The notes beneath the pieces were generated by a model. It had not been told where the DNA came from. It made no database searches and saw only the letters and a program-made list of their open reading frames with translations. From Pelosinus sp. (GTDB lineage Bacteria > Bacillota > Negativicutes > DSM-13327), in assembly GCA_029239675.1 (NCBI GenBank), contig JARBUM010000006.1, positions 1 to 64,000 on the forward strand: 64,000 bases of DNA. The letters are read 5' to 3'. Positions 24,446 through 34,190 of the stretch are shown piece after piece. Position 1 is the first letter of the stretch. Every line of letters starts with the position of its first letter. The position numbers and the translations under genes were made by a program.

Positions 24446-26011
24446 TTATAAAGAATACTTAGCAACTAATTCTCTTACTGCTTTTTCTTCATTTTCTATA
24501 AATTCAACAAAACTTATATACCCTAAATTTATTTTCAGTTTAGCTAACTCCAAAAGAAAGGTAGCTATTTTTTCCGCAGGAATATCTCCATAAACTTCTC
24601 CAAATCTTGCTATGTTAGGGCCTACCCTCCCATTAAAAGATATCGCATAGGTAGGAATCATCCCACTATCTGTACGACTTCTTTTTCCAGTAAATCCAAT
24701 CAGAGCCTTTTGATGCTGTGCACAAGAATTAGGGCATCCTGATATAAGTATTCTTGGCAGTGCAGTTCGTATATCATCGGATGTATGCTGAAAGATTTCA
24801 AATACACTGTTTAAGAGTTCTTGCGAATCATTAATGCCAAAATTACAAACGGTTGGACCAACACATGCTACAGAATTTTCTATGTTAAAAATAGAGGAAA
24901 ACTTAGCCATTATATCTATTAGTTCTTGTACATCTGTCTCTTTTAAATCCCTTACAAAAAAACCTTGGGTTGATGTCACTCGTATGGATGTTGCATAATT
25001 TAAATTCGTTAAGAAATTGATTACCTTATCTAAATCGCTTGTATGAATCGTCGCGTTTCTTGGGTGAATATATACAGAATAATATCCGATTTGCTGTTGT
25101 GGAAATATTACGTTTTCGTATTTCTTTTCCCATGGATTCCCTTGAGACTTTTGTAATTTTTCTTCTCCTGAGTCTATATGAAGCTTTAAGTCCTGTTCCG
25201 CTTTTAATTGATTCAATTCATTCCTAAATACATTGATAAACGCTTCTTCCCCTAACCTCTGTACAACAAATCTTAATCTAGCTTTGTGTCGATTCGTTCG
25301 ATCTCCTTCTCTTGCGAAAACTTGTTTCATTGCTTGTACATAATATAATACTTCTGTGTCAGCTATGAAATCTTCAAGTTTCAAACTTATTTTAGCACTG
25401 CCACCAAGTCCACCGCCTCCATATACTTCAAAGCCTCTTTTACCGTCAACTATTTTTGCTATGAACCCTATATCGGCTACAGTTGCATTCGCTGTATCTT
25501 CCAGACTATTTGAAAAAGCTATTTTATATTTTCTTGGCAGATTAAGATTAGTAGGATCTGTCATCATGTAGTTTGAAACTTCTTTCATATATGGAGTGAC
25601 ATCAAAGATTTCATCCCGTGCTACTCCTGAAAGAGGTGAACATGCAACATTTCTTACACCGTCCCCACCAGCACCTTTTGTAGTTAATCCACATTCCAAT
25701 AAATCATCTAATACATCGCCTAAATACTCAATTTTCACTGAATGAAATTGAATGTCCTGTCTTGTTGTAAAACGTATTTTGATTCCCTCATATTTCTTGG
25801 CTATTTCACTTATGGCTTTCAATTGATCTAATTTTATAACACCACCAGGAATTCTTGCCCTTACCATATAAGTATCCTTTGGCCCTTCTTTATAAATTCC
25901 CATGATGGAGCTAAACGATTTTAGATTATCTAATTTACCTTCATTATATTGTTGTAATTTATTCTTAAATTCCTCAACACTTTTTTTAATAGCTTCCGTA
26001 ATAGTTAGCAT
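24446..26011 (-). CDS. Ferredoxin-type nitrite/sulfite reductase (siroheme protein)
   Basis: 521 residues, the length of assimilatory ferredoxin-dependent reductases. Two copies of the NiR/SiR half-domain are present, and the siroheme/4Fe-4S ligands are complete: C383 and C389 (VACVGPTVCNFG) and C426 and C430 (SGCPNSCAQH). The substrate-binding Arg/Lys cluster sits in RFTTRQDIQFH and further on. It reduces nitrite to ammonia or sulfite to sulfide by six electrons. No ferredoxin, siroheme-synthesis or transporter genes adjoin it, so the choice between nitrite and sulfite is open. Monocistronic with a terminator. Confidence 0.93.
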   Translation of the reverse strand: MLTITEAIKKSVEEFKNKLQQYNEGKLDNLKSFSSIMGIYKEGPKDTYMVRARIPGGVIKLDQLKAISEIAKKYEGIKIRFTTRQDIQFHSVKIEYLGDVLDDLLECGLTTKGAGGDGVRNVACSPLSGVARDEIFDVTPYMKEVSNYMMTDPTNLNLPRKYKIAFSNSLEDTANATVADIGFIAKIVDGKRGFEVYGGGGLGGSAKISLKLEDFIADTEVLYYVQAMKQVFAREGDRTNRHKARLRFVVQRLGEEAFINVFRNELNQLKAEQDLKLHIDSGEEKLQKSQGNPWEKKYENVIFPQQQIGYYSVYIHPRNATIHTSDLDKVINFLTNLNYATSIRVTSTQGFFVRDLKETDVQELIDIMAKFSSIFNIENSVACVGPTVCNFGINDSQELLNSVFEIFQHTSDDIRTALPRILISGCPNSCAQHQKALIGFTGKRSRTDSGMIPTYAISFNGRVGPNIARFGEVYGDIPAEKIATFLLELAKLKINLGYISFVEFIENEEKAVRELVAKYSL

Positions 26012-26092
26012 ATTTAATTCCTTCCTTTATAAGTATTTTAGTTCTATCTAAAGCTTAGCTGCACAATTACCTTAAGAACTTAATAATTGTAT

Positions 26093-26131
26093 AAAATAAG
26101 GTTGAGCCAGGGATTGACTCAACCTTATTTT
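26093..26131 (-). terminator. Intrinsic terminator of the lrp-permease operon
   Basis: Perfect 14-bp stem (26093-26106 with 26118-26131) and an 11-base loop, about 30 bases past the permease stop. Confidence 0.8.
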
Positions 26132-26163
26132 ATCACGTAATCTCTAATTTAACATAGCAACAG

Positions 26164-27528
26164 CTATTCAACTTTTGCTGTTGATTTTAATTTGTAGCCG
26201 ATATACAAACAGAGCAACCAAGCAGGTGCAATATATAGCGAGAATCGCATATCAGGCATGAAGGCCATAATAACGACAACAGCAGCTAAAAAAGCTAAGC
26301 TAATATAGGATGTCATCGGGTACAATGGCATTTTAAACAATATCGGTTTATTTGCCTGTTCTATATGTTTGCGAAACTTTAACTGCACAATTAGAATAGT
26401 AGCCCAATTGATGATGATGGAAATCGTCGCTAATGCCATTAAATATAGGAATACCTTTTCTGGGTTTAAATAGCTTAATAATACTGCAATTAATGTAAAC
26501 ACTGTGGAAACCAACACTGCGTTTACTGGTGTACCTGCTGAATTTAGCTTACCAAGAAATTTCGGAGCGTTTCCTTGTGCGGCCAAACCGTACAGCATTC
26601 TTCCGTTACTATATAAAGCACTGTTATATGCTGATAGTGCTGCTGTAAGAACTACGAAATTCAACAAATTTGCTGCTGCAGGAATACCTACATGAGAAAA
26701 TATCTGAACAAAAGGACTTCCCGTAGCCTCCATTTGGTTCCAAGGGAATATTGCCAAAATTACCACCATTGCCCCTATATAAAACAGTAAAATTCTCCAT
26801 ACCACCTGGTTAATGGCCTGTGGGATGGTTTTATTAGGATTCTCAGCTTCACCAGCAGTAATTCCCACAAGCTCTACACCGCCGAATGAAAACATGACTA
26901 AGACCAAGGACATAACAACTCCCTGTATGCCATTTGGTAAAAACCCTCCATGCGTCCATAAGTTACTAATCCCAATAGGTTGTCCACCATTTCCAATACC
27001 AAAAACAATAATACCTATACCAAAAACAATCATACCAATGATTGCCAATACCTTGATAAGGGCAAACCAAAATTCAAACTCACCATAGACTTTTACATTT
27101 ATCATATTAATTAATGTGATAACCACCAAGCATACAAGTGCCGAAATCCATGTTGGAACATCAGGTAACCAATAATTGATATAAGCACCCACAACCGACA
27201 ATTCGGCCATACCAACAACCACATAATTAAACCAATAGTTCCAGCCAGAAATAAATCCTGGAAGCTCGCCCCAATATTGATAAGCATATTGACTGAATGA
27301 TCCGGATACCGGCTGATCAACAGCCATTTCACCCAATGCTCGCATAATAAAAAATATAATAATGCCACCTATTAGATAAGACAAACTAATCGCTGGTCCT
27401 GCCATTTTTACTACCGTAGCGGAGCCGTAAAACAACCCTGTCCCAATGGCTCCCCCCAACGCAATCATTTGGATGTGACGATTCTTAAGGCCGCGCTGTA
27501 TTTGTTGATTCGTATTATTAGTATCCAT
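26164..27528 (-). CDS. Amino-acid permease (APC superfamily, AAT family)
   Basis: 454 residues with 12 hydrophobic segments. The opening RGLKNRHIQMIALGGAIGTGLFYGSA is the AAT-family signature, and SGSFSQYAYQYWGELPGFISGWNYW follows in helix 3. Relatives import proline, GABA, lysine, serine or aromatic amino acids with protons. It lies 21 bases after an Lrp/AsnC gene, so the regulator probably responds to the amino acid carried. Confidence 0.93.
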   Translation of the reverse strand: MDTNNTNQQIQRGLKNRHIQMIALGGAIGTGLFYGSATVVKMAGPAISLSYLIGGIIIFFIMRALGEMAVDQPVSGSFSQYAYQYWGELPGFISGWNYWFNYVVVGMAELSVVGAYINYWLPDVPTWISALVCLVVITLINMINVKVYGEFEFWFALIKVLAIIGMIVFGIGIIVFGIGNGGQPIGISNLWTHGGFLPNGIQGVVMSLVLVMFSFGGVELVGITAGEAENPNKTIPQAINQVVWRILLFYIGAMVVILAIFPWNQMEATGSPFVQIFSHVGIPAAANLLNFVVLTAALSAYNSALYSNGRMLYGLAAQGNAPKFLGKLNSAGTPVNAVLVSTVFTLIAVLLSYLNPEKVFLYLMALATISIIINWATILIVQLKFRKHIEQANKPILFKMPLYPMTSYISLAFLAAVVVIMAFMPDMRFSLYIAPAWLLCLYIGYKLKSTAKVE

Positions 27529-27549
27529 ATTCTTCTCCCTTTTAATACC

Positions 27550-28017
27550 TTACTCTTCTATTGGTATTGATAATGTTCTTTTTTCTGTACTGATTACGAT
27601 ATTAGCTTCCACTCGACTTATCCCAGGTATAGCCATAAGTGAATCGATTACAAAGTCCTTATAAGTCTGCATATCCTTAGCAACAATTTTTAAAAGATAG
27701 TCTCGATTGCCGGTAATAGCATAACATTCAAGCACCTGTGGGATTTTATTGATTTGTTCCAAGAAAGCATTCGCATTCTCTCTCGTAAGAGGGGACAAAA
27801 TTACCATAATAAACGCAATGGTTTCCATTCCAAGTTTTTTTTCATCGACAATTGTTGTAAATTGTTTGATAATACCTAATTCTTTTAAGTTCTTTGTTCT
27901 TGTTAGACACGCAGAGGTAGACAAACCAATCAATTTAGATAATTCTAAATTAGATATTGAAGAATCCTTTTGCAAAGCACTAAGAATTGCTTTGTCATAG
28001 CCATCAAGGGTCATCAT
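27550..28017 (-). CDS. Lrp/AsnC-family regulator of the adjoining permease
   Basis: About 155 residues: helix-turn-helix LDGYDKAILSALQKDSSISNLELSKLIGLSTSACLTRTKNLKELG and a C-terminal RAM ligand domain ending VEANIVISTEKR. GGAG nine bases before the ATG at 28017 supports that start; an in-frame ATG at 28041 has no site. Lrp-type proteins sense amino acids and form octamers. It is the first gene of an operon with an amino-acid permease. Confidence 0.93.
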   Translation of the reverse strand: MMTLDGYDKAILSALQKDSSISNLELSKLIGLSTSACLTRTKNLKELGIIKQFTTIVDEKKLGMETIAFIMVILSPLTRENANAFLEQINKIPQVLECYAITGNRDYLLKIVAKDMQTYKDFVIDSLMAIPGISRVEANIVISTEKRTLSIPIEE

Positions 28018-28256
28018 AATATAATTCTCCTTTATTAACAAATAAAAGTATAATATGCGGCCATTGTTATATAATGCAACATTTTATGTCGTTTTGTCAA
28101 TGATTTCTGAGATGTAATGTATAACCACATTAATTTTTTACATCCAAACTGATTGATCCCCTTAGAAATGGATATAATACAAATAGCTGATGCCGTTCTT
28201 GAAAGAATTGGCTTTGTTAGCAAAGTAATCTTAGATAATAACAGGAGTGAGAATAT

Positions 28257-28556
28257 ATGCATTCTATTAATAGCGTTGTCTGTCCAGTTTGCAACGGCAA
28301 CCAACTTATATTAAAATATGAGGCTACATATGAGTATTCCTACATTATAGATTCAAATGCCCCTGGGCTTAATAACATAGAGGAACTCCTTCCCCATATG
28401 TATGATAACCGTGAACAAAAGGATACTAAGCAATCTATAGAATGTAGTGCATGCAAAACGAACTATCCGTGCTATTTCGATAAGTGGACCGAAAAAATTA
28501 ATAGTAAAACGATACAAAAGGCTATCGATTCAGCATATCTTGCAAGAAATGAATAA
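28257..28556 (+). CDS. Zinc-ribbon-like small protein, unknown
   Basis: 99 residues with two Cys pairs, CPVC near residue 9-12 and CSAC near 63-66, plus Cys72, which look like one split zinc ribbon. The middle holds an acidic region (SNAPGLNNIEELLPHMYD). AGGAG precedes the ATG and a strong terminator follows. It is a lone plus-strand gene. I recognise no named family. Confidence 0.65.
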   Translation: MHSINSVVCPVCNGNQLILKYEATYEYSYIIDSNAPGLNNIEELLPHMYDNREQKDTKQSIECSACKTNYPCYFDKWTEKINSKTIQKAIDSAYLARNE

Positions 28557-28588
28557 TGCAACCTTTTTACAGTACCAAGAACTATAGG

Positions 28589-28622
28589 AAAAACGCTCAA
28601 CCAAGTTAAGGTGAGCGTTTTT
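28589..28622 (+). terminator. Intrinsic terminator
   Basis: Perfect 11-bp stem (AAAAACGCTCA with its complement) and the T-run on the plus strand, 33 bases past the small zinc-ribbon gene. Confidence 0.85.
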
Positions 28623-28764
28623 ACGGTAAGATGTACTCGATGAGGAAGGTATCACTATTATGAGGAATAGTTAAAAGAAGTAAAATTCATCTATCGAGCA
28701 CTAGGAAGGTATTATTCTCATTTGTTTCTGTATTAATGTTGATTAAAACTCTGCAGTAATTACA

Positions 28765-28821
28765 AAGAAGACATAAATAAAGGCACTAACAACATACGTG
28801 TACCTTTATCTATGTCTTCTT
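28765..28821 (-). terminator. Long hairpin after the ferritin-like gene
   Basis: About 22 bases on the left (28765-28786) pair with 28797-28821 with one mismatch and two bulged bases. It starts 17 bases past the gene stop. No clear T-run follows; it may be a terminator or an mRNA 3-prime protector. Confidence 0.55.
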
Positions 28822-28837
28822 ACTCATTAATATATTA

Positions 28838-29347
28838 TTAATATGTATCATCTCTATGATTAAACTCTGCTGCTTCCACCCAGTCATTCACATTGTTTAA
28901 CATGTCAATAATATTCTCAATCACGTCTACATGTTTTTCCTCTTCCTGCATGAGCTTTTCAAAAATCATTTTCTCCTCTTGCTTCTCAGACTGTTCGCTC
29001 ATTTTTTTATAAAGCTCTACACTTTCTTTTTCTTTTACTAGTGCTGCCCTATATACATCAGATTGCTCGTCTTTTAGTTTTGCAATAAGTTCATTATTGT
29101 CCTTAAAAAACTCTTTATTGTTATGAGCAGTAAAGACATTTTGTATTTTGTTTAAAGAAGGATTAGCCTCAATATGTTGCACCGTTTCCTTTTGAGCTAA
29201 TTTGATAATTTGATAGTGGCGTTGTTCATCTTCCGCAAGACCCTCTAAAACCTTTTTTAGATCGTCATATTTTACATGTTCAGCCAAATCTCGATAATAT
29301 TTTTCGCCATCTAATTCCATTTGTAATGCGAACTCAAAAACATTCAT
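28838..29347 (-). CDS. Ferritin-like (rubrerythrin-type) di-iron protein
   Basis: 169 residues forming a four-helix bundle. Di-iron ligands are visible as ELDGEKYYRDL (Glu), EDEQRHYQ (E-x2-H), EKESVELYKKM (Glu) and EEEKHVDVIE (E-x2-H). There is no C-terminal rubredoxin domain. Related proteins reduce peroxide or hold iron in anaerobes. It is monocistronic and transcribed after the DUF2935 gene with a gap of 280 bases that contains a hairpin. Confidence 0.88.
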   Translation of the reverse strand: MNVFEFALQMELDGEKYYRDLAEHVKYDDLKKVLEGLAEDEQRHYQIIKLAQKETVQHIEANPSLNKIQNVFTAHNNKEFFKDNNELIAKLKDEQSDVYRAALVKEKESVELYKKMSEQSEKQEEKMIFEKLMQEEEKHVDVIENIIDMLNNVNDWVEAAEFNHRDDTY

Positions 29348-29477
29348 GATTAAACCTCCCTCTATATTTATGACTACTAGTTCTATTATAATGCTATCAG
29401 TTTTTCAGATCAATCATATTAATTAACTCTTATTCCTGCATTGCCTATAAATGATACTTTATTATAAATTAGCTCAA

Positions 29478-29534
29478 AGGACTTCCCTTTAAGTAAAGAA
29501 GTGAACTCAATTCCTTACTTGTGAAAGGAAGCCC
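29478..29534 (-). terminator. Imperfect hairpin after the DUF2935 gene
   Basis: CTTCCCTTTAAGTAA-type left arm and its imperfect complement near 29515-29532. Likely marks the transcript end of the gene at 29631, about 100 bases away. Confidence 0.4.
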
Positions 29535-29630
29535 TTTCTCCATTCCAATATTCCAAGGCAGACTCGCCAACCTAACAAAATCAGATTGGCAGCTCCCATT
29601 ACATTAAAGCAACCTCTTAATCTTTTTCAA

Positions 29631-30455
29631 CTAATAATCACATGTAACCATCATTTCATCCATGTTTGGAATGTCATTTCTAATTTGTTCAAGAACTTCT
29701 AAAAAGTATTCAGCTTCTCGAAGAACATGGTCAGCAAGTAACGGTGGAATCAAGGAGACTACTTTACAAGATGAAATTAGATCTCTCGCTGCTTCTTTAA
29801 AATCCCGAATTTGAATTGTTGCATTTGTTGCATCCATCTCGAATCGAATCAGGTCATTATTGGGACGGGAATGCCACAGCATACTATCAAGATCACGAGC
29901 TTGAAGCTGTAACTGCTCAAACTGAACTGCAAAAGCATTTGCTTTCTCAACAAAACCTCGCTCAGAAGGATCAAGCAAACCTGCAATAAATCTTGCATGG
30001 TCAGCCATATGTCTTAGCCAAAACACATTGTCACTAACTATGGCATCAACGGGAGATTTCATATCGCCATCTTGAATTTTTTGCAGTAGCTTTAGAAAGT
30101 ACATTGCCTCACGAGAAACATGGTCTATCAATAAAGGATAATTATAGCCTCCAATTTCACACTCGACAATTAGATGTAAAACATGACGCTTAAAGGCAAA
30201 AATATTTTTAACTGCAACCATAATTCTACATACGAAAGCCATGAAGTCTTCATCACACTTTATCTTACATGATTGTTTTTCAAGGTCCTCAAAAACATTA
30301 TAAAATTCTTCCGCTTGACGAATAAGTTCAGCATCTGAACATGCAAAACCAAGTTTCATGAATAAAGAATGTTCTTTCATAATTCTTAGCCAGAACTGAA
30401 CACGTCTTAGATTTAAGGATTCATAGGGTTTTACGTCTCGACAAAATATATCCAC
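29631..30455 (-). CDS. DUF2935 protein (duplicated four-helix domain)
   Basis: 274 residues made of two similar helical halves. Each half has an FWLR-x-M-x-[ED]H entry motif (QFWLRIMKEHSLFM and VFWLRHMADHARFI) and later LIDHVSREAMYFLKLL versus LADHVLREAEYFLEVL. The repeated His and Glu positions suggest metal binding. DUF2935 proteins occur in spore-forming Firmicutes; function is not established. The start is a GTG at 30455 after GGAGG. It lies just after the end of the sugar island. Confidence 0.9.
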   Translation of the reverse strand: MDIFCRDVKPYESLNLRRVQFWLRIMKEHSLFMKLGFACSDAELIRQAEEFYNVFEDLEKQSCKIKCDEDFMAFVCRIMVAVKNIFAFKRHVLHLIVECEIGGYNYPLLIDHVSREAMYFLKLLQKIQDGDMKSPVDAIVSDNVFWLRHMADHARFIAGLLDPSERGFVEKANAFAVQFEQLQLQARDLDSMLWHSRPNNDLIRFEMDATNATIQIRDFKEAARDLISSCKVVSLIPPLLADHVLREAEYFLEVLEQIRNDIPNMDEMMVTCDY

Positions 30456-30612
30456 ACTACATCCTCCTTGATTGCATAGTTATTACATAATATGCAAAAG
30501 CACTTATAGGGGAACATAGTATTGACTTACCATTACTCCTATCTTACTAAGTGTCTCCCTTAGCCTTAAAACTATCGACATGTTCAAATTTCACTTCATA
30601 AAAATCGTTTCT

Positions 30613-31440
30613 TTATATTTTTATATTTTTAAATGCTTCTGCTTGTTGTTTAATACCAACTTCTGTGGCAAATCTTTCTATACTCGACGCCCCAAAGAAA
30701 CCAGCCACTCCCTTAGTCCTAGAAAGTACATATTGTGCATCTTCTGGCTCAGCAATTGGACCACCATGACAAATAACTAATATATCAGGATTTACAGATT
30801 TTCCTGCATCGCAAATTCCTTGAACTTTCTTTACACAATCATCTAATGTTAAAGCCGTTTTTGCTCCAATCGTTCCCTTGGTTGTTAAGCCCATATGAGC
30901 AACTAAAATATCTGCTCCTGCTTTTGCCATTTTAACGGCTTGTTCCTCATCAAAAACATACGGCGTTGTTAGCAAATCAAGCTCATGGGCTTGCCGGATC
31001 ATTTCTACTTCTAAGTCATATCCCATTCCAGTTTCTTCAAGGTTAGCTCTGAATACCCCATCGATTAATCCCACTGTCGGGAAATTCTGAACTCCTGAGA
31101 ACCCCGAATCTTTTAGTTGCTTTAAAAAAACATCCATTAATCGAAAAGGATCTGTTCCACAGACACCTGCAAGCACAGGGGTATGTTTAACTACAGGCAG
31201 TACTTCTGATCCCATCTCCACAACAATTTGGTTTGCATCTCCATAGGAAAGTAGTCCAGCAAGTGAGCCCCGACCAGCCATTCTGTACCGACCAGAATTA
31301 TAAATAATGATTAAGTCTACTCCACCTGCTTCTCCACTTTTTGCCGAAATGCCAGTACCAGCTCCTGCCCCTAAGATAACTTTACCATTTGCAACCTCTG
31401 CTTTAAGTTTTGTTATTATCGCACTGCGAGTGAATGCCAT
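30613..31440 (-). CDS. PEP-hydrolase-family TIM-barrel protein
   Basis: 275 residues, one TIM barrel of the phosphoenolpyruvate hydrolase-like family (PF09370 type). Conserved words are [71 protein letters not shown] and AHMGLTTKG. In plants this domain is the C-terminal half of the Tm-1 virus-resistance protein; in bacteria it usually sits beside the Tm-1-like ATP-binding protein, as here (16-base gap). The true reaction is unsettled. A third relative is fused to an AraC domain just upstream. Confidence 0.9.
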   Translation of the reverse strand: MAFTRSAIITKLKAEVANGKVILGAGAGTGISAKSGEAGGVDLIIIYNSGRYRMAGRGSLAGLLSYGDANQIVVEMGSEVLPVVKHTPVLAGVCGTDPFRLMDVFLKQLKDSGFSGVQNFPTVGLIDGVFRANLEETGMGYDLEVEMIRQAHELDLLTTPYVFDEEQAVKMAKAGADILVAHMGLTTKGTIGAKTALTLDDCVKKVQGICDAGKSVNPDILVICHGGPIAEPEDAQYVLSRTKGVAGFFGASSIERFATEVGIKQQAEAFKNIKI

Positions 31441-31456
31441 TTTGTATTCCCCTTTC

Positions 31457-32671
31457 TTACTTTTTATTATTCATAAGTTCAATTAACTTTTTTGCTGCTG
31501 CGATTGCAAATTTTTGATCATTAATATCAGAGTCTATTTCTATCAACTCGACTACATTTCTATCAATGTGTTCTCTTAATGTGGAAAAAAGCATTTGATC
31601 TTCTTCAACGCCATAGAAAGGCTGACCTTTGACATCAATCATAGAAACACCCTTTAGCGGCAATATAAGCGCAGTAGGAGACTTTGCCATATTGAGTTTT
31701 TCCGATAATAATAAGCCAAGTTGCCGATTTTCTTCTACATTAGTACGCATTAACGTTACTGTCGGATTATGTTTGTATAAATTTCTATCTTGGAATTCTT
31801 CAGGAACGGTTTCGATAGCAGCAAAATTCACCATATCTAAAGCTCCCGTTGATACAACTTGAGGAATATTACAACGCCCTGCAGCCTCAAGTCTATGAGG
31901 GCCAGCATTTAGAACGCCCCCTACCAATTCATCACACCATTCCGTCGTTGTAAGGTCCAATACACCATCAAAAAAACCAGATTCAATAAGATTTTCCATT
32001 GTCCTTCCACCAGTGCCTGTTGCGTGAAAGATAATAACTTCAAAGCCTTCCTTTTCTAAATATTCTCTCGCATAATTTATGCATGGTGTAGTTACACCAA
32101 ACATAGTGGCAGCAACTAGTGGCTTTTTCTCAATCTTATGAATATGCTCAAACTTTACCATTCCCGCTATTGCAAAGGCTGCATTGGTAAAGATTTTAGC
32201 TGAGATAGTGTTAATTCCGGCTACATCTACGATAGAGGGATACATGATAACATCGCTCGTTCCAACATATTGTGAGGTATTGCCAGAAGCTACAGTGGAG
32301 ACCATTATTTTGGGAACGCCGATAGGTAATGCACGCATGGCTGGAGTAACAATTGCAGTACCACTACTTCCTCCAAAAGAAATAATACCATCGAATTTAC
32401 CCTCAGCGTATAGCCTGGGTACTAGCATCTCCATGCCTTTAGCAAGAGTTTCAGTAGCTAAAGCCCGATCTTTCTTCGCCGCAATTTCATGAATGTCCGC
32501 TCCAGCAGCTTGGGCTACTTCTTCGTTAGAAACGTCGGGCACAAACATAGGTTCAAAGACACCGCTATGAATGGTGAAGGTGTTTAAACCTAATCCTTGG
32601 ATAATGTCTCTCACAAAAGCATACTCTGTTCCTTTAGAGTCAAAGGTACCTACAATGGCAATTGTTTTCAA
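31457..32671 (-). CDS. Tm-1-like ATP-binding protein (UPF0261)
   Basis: 404 residues matching UPF0261/Tm-1 N-terminal proteins from end to end: [19 protein letters not shown] at the start, [36 protein letters not shown], and [20 protein letters not shown]. Two Rossmann-like halves bind ATP in the plant protein. The start is a TTG (32671) eight bases after GGGAGG. It forms a two-gene unit with the TIM-barrel protein. No substrate is known; location beside sugar transport and an AraC-TIM regulator suggests a role with a phosphorylated metabolite, which is inference. Confidence 0.9.
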   Translation of the reverse strand: MKTIAIVGTFDSKGTEYAFVRDIIQGLGLNTFTIHSGVFEPMFVPDVSNEEVAQAAGADIHEIAAKKDRALATETLAKGMEMLVPRLYAEGKFDGIISFGGSSGTAIVTPAMRALPIGVPKIMVSTVASGNTSQYVGTSDVIMYPSIVDVAGINTISAKIFTNAAFAIAGMVKFEHIHKIEKKPLVAATMFGVTTPCINYAREYLEKEGFEVIIFHATGTGGRTMENLIESGFFDGVLDLTTTEWCDELVGGVLNAGPHRLEAAGRCNIPQVVSTGALDMVNFAAIETVPEEFQDRNLYKHNPTVTLMRTNVEENRQLGLLLSEKLNMAKSPTALILPLKGVSMIDVKGQPFYGVEEDQMLFSTLREHIDRNVVELIEIDSDINDQKFAIAAAKKLIELMNNKK

Positions 32672-32704
32672 TGTGATAACCTCCCATTACAGCATTAAAA
32701 AAAG

Positions 32705-32753
32705 ATTCAGAATAAAAAGTTTCCTTACCAAAAGAATACTTTTTATTCTGAAT
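32705..32753 (-). terminator. Strong intrinsic terminator between araC-TIM and the Tm-1-like gene
   Basis: Perfect 16-bp stem (32705-32720 with 32738-32753), a 17-base loop, and CTTTTTTT on the minus strand. It closes the regulator transcript, so the Tm-1/TIM pair either has its own promoter between here and 32671 (little room) or is expressed by regulated read-through. Confidence 0.85.
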
Positions 32754-32766
32754 ATTGTAAATGTAT

Positions 32767-33978
32767 CTAGATATGATGTTTATGTTCTTTTGTATTATTT
32801 GCGTATTCACGAGGTGAGATTCCCCTTTGTTTTTTAAACGCTTTACTAAAATGGGCATAGTCATTATAACCGCTTAAAGAAGCAACATCTGACAATGATA
32901 TATTTTTACTTTTAATGATTTCTATAGACTTGTTAATCCTATATTTATTTAGATATTCAGGAAAAGTACAACCCACTTCCTTTTTAAATAAAGCGCTTAA
33001 ATAGGTTCTAGAAATATGAGCCTCTATTGCTAAATCGGTGAATGAAATCTTGGTCATATAATTACGAGACACATATTCTTTTACAAAAGCAATATAATCA
33101 TAGTACTCGGTTATCCCTACCATCATTTTATTCATTAAATCGTTTTCTTCAATTTGACCAGTAGCTTTAAATTCACGAGTAACTTGGGTTATAGCTATTT
33201 CAAAAGGAATCCGTTCAAAAGAAGATCCACCCAAATAGCCCATTGTATCTGTATTATTATACATGTACTTAAGATCAAGGGGAGAATTTATTGGCCCACC
33301 GTAAATCATTTTAATAACTTCAGACTTCATTTCATCGCATACATAAAAGATGGCCTTTGCCATTTTTGTAGCGGCTTCAAGAGAAAGCGACTTTTTTGCA
33401 CCGAGCATTCCTCCTTTTGTGACTCCTAAATGAGCACAAATAACATCGGCACCAGCAGCAATCATTTTTCTTGCTTGCATTTCATCAAATACAAAAGCAA
33501 TCGAGAATATATTTTTCCTATGTGCAATCCGAATCGCTTCGACTTCCCGATCATAAGATAAGCCTTCTTCTTCTATAGCCTCTCTAAATTGACCATCAAT
33601 CATACCAACAGATGGATAATTATTGATTCCTGAAAAACCATTTAGATGTATTTCTTCAATATATTTCTCTAAATCAATGGTTGGGTCAGTTGCACAAAGA
33701 CCGAAGAAAACAGGTATATTCTTCGCAATTGGAATGATCTCTCTTGAGCCAAATTCCATGACAAGTTGATTGCAGTTAGCAAAAGGCAAAAGACCTGCAA
33801 TCGAACCGAGCCCCATTTGCCTGAATCGACCAGAGTTTAGTGCTAATATGAGATCTGCCCCACCTTTAACTGCATATTTGGCAGAGATACCTGCACCAGT
33901 TGCAACACCAATAACATGTCCTTTATCTTTTATCTGGGCTTTCAACCTATCGATTATCTCTTTTCGTTTAAAACTCAT
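32767..33978 (-). CDS. AraC-type regulator with PEP-hydrolase-like TIM-barrel sensor
   Basis: About 403 residues in two parts. Residues 1-270 (numbered from 33978) are a full TIM barrel of the same family as the neighbour at 30613, keeping TGAGISAKYAVKGGADLI, NSGRFRQMGLGSIAGLL, CATDP, VGMIDGQFR, VFDEMQARKMIAAGAD and AHLGVTKGG. Residues about 297-400 are an AraC DNA-binding domain with two helix-turn-helix units (FTDLAIEAHISRTYLSALFK and LSDVASLSGYNDYAHFSKAFKK). The barrel probably senses a metabolite and controls the Tm-1/TIM pair and perhaps the sugar genes. Starts possible at 33999 (TTG), 33987 (GTG) and 33978 (ATG); the last has the AAAGGA site. Confidence 0.9.
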   Translation of the reverse strand: MSFKRKEIIDRLKAQIKDKGHVIGVATGAGISAKYAVKGGADLILALNSGRFRQMGLGSIAGLLPFANCNQLVMEFGSREIIPIAKNIPVFFGLCATDPTIDLEKYIEEIHLNGFSGINNYPSVGMIDGQFREAIEEEGLSYDREVEAIRIAHRKNIFSIAFVFDEMQARKMIAAGADVICAHLGVTKGGMLGAKKSLSLEAATKMAKAIFYVCDEMKSEVIKMIYGGPINSPLDLKYMYNNTDTMGYLGGSSFERIPFEIAITQVTREFKATGQIEENDLMNKMMVGITEYYDYIAFVKEYVSRNYMTKISFTDLAIEAHISRTYLSALFKKEVGCTFPEYLNKYRINKSIEIIKSKNISLSDVASLSGYNDYAHFSKAFKKQRGISPREYANNTKEHKHHI

Positions 33979-34123
33979 AACAGGCACGTCCTTTAACAAA
34001 ATAGTGACCTATACATAAGCGAATTCGTAACTGGCACCCTTTAGTTAATGGTATTCTTCGATAGATAAGCCTTTTCCTGTGTTTGGCATTGTTATTTTCA
34101 CGATCCTACACAATGGCATTTAT

Positions 34124-34177
34124 AAAGAAGACCTGATTCATACGGAGTTTTAGCTCCACCTAAATCAAGTCTTCTTT
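34124..34177. repeat. Hairpin-forming dispersed element, copy A
   Basis: AAAGAAGAC and GTCTTCTTT ends enclose a GGAG/CTCC inner pair. It lies directly after the YjfF gene (stop 34191) and may end that operon. A related element is at 48091-48139. Confidence 0.6.
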
Positions 34178-34190
34178 GTACTCCTGCCAA

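Noticed and set aside
28765-28821. Idea that the long hairpin is another copy of the AAAGAAGAC element
   Set aside because: It shares only the outer AAGAAGAC bases; the inner sequence is different.
30613-32671. Reading the Tm-1-like pair as an antiviral or anti-phage system because of plant Tm-1
   Set aside because: No defence genes are nearby, and the setting is sugar transport and an AraC-type sensor; a metabolic role is more likely.
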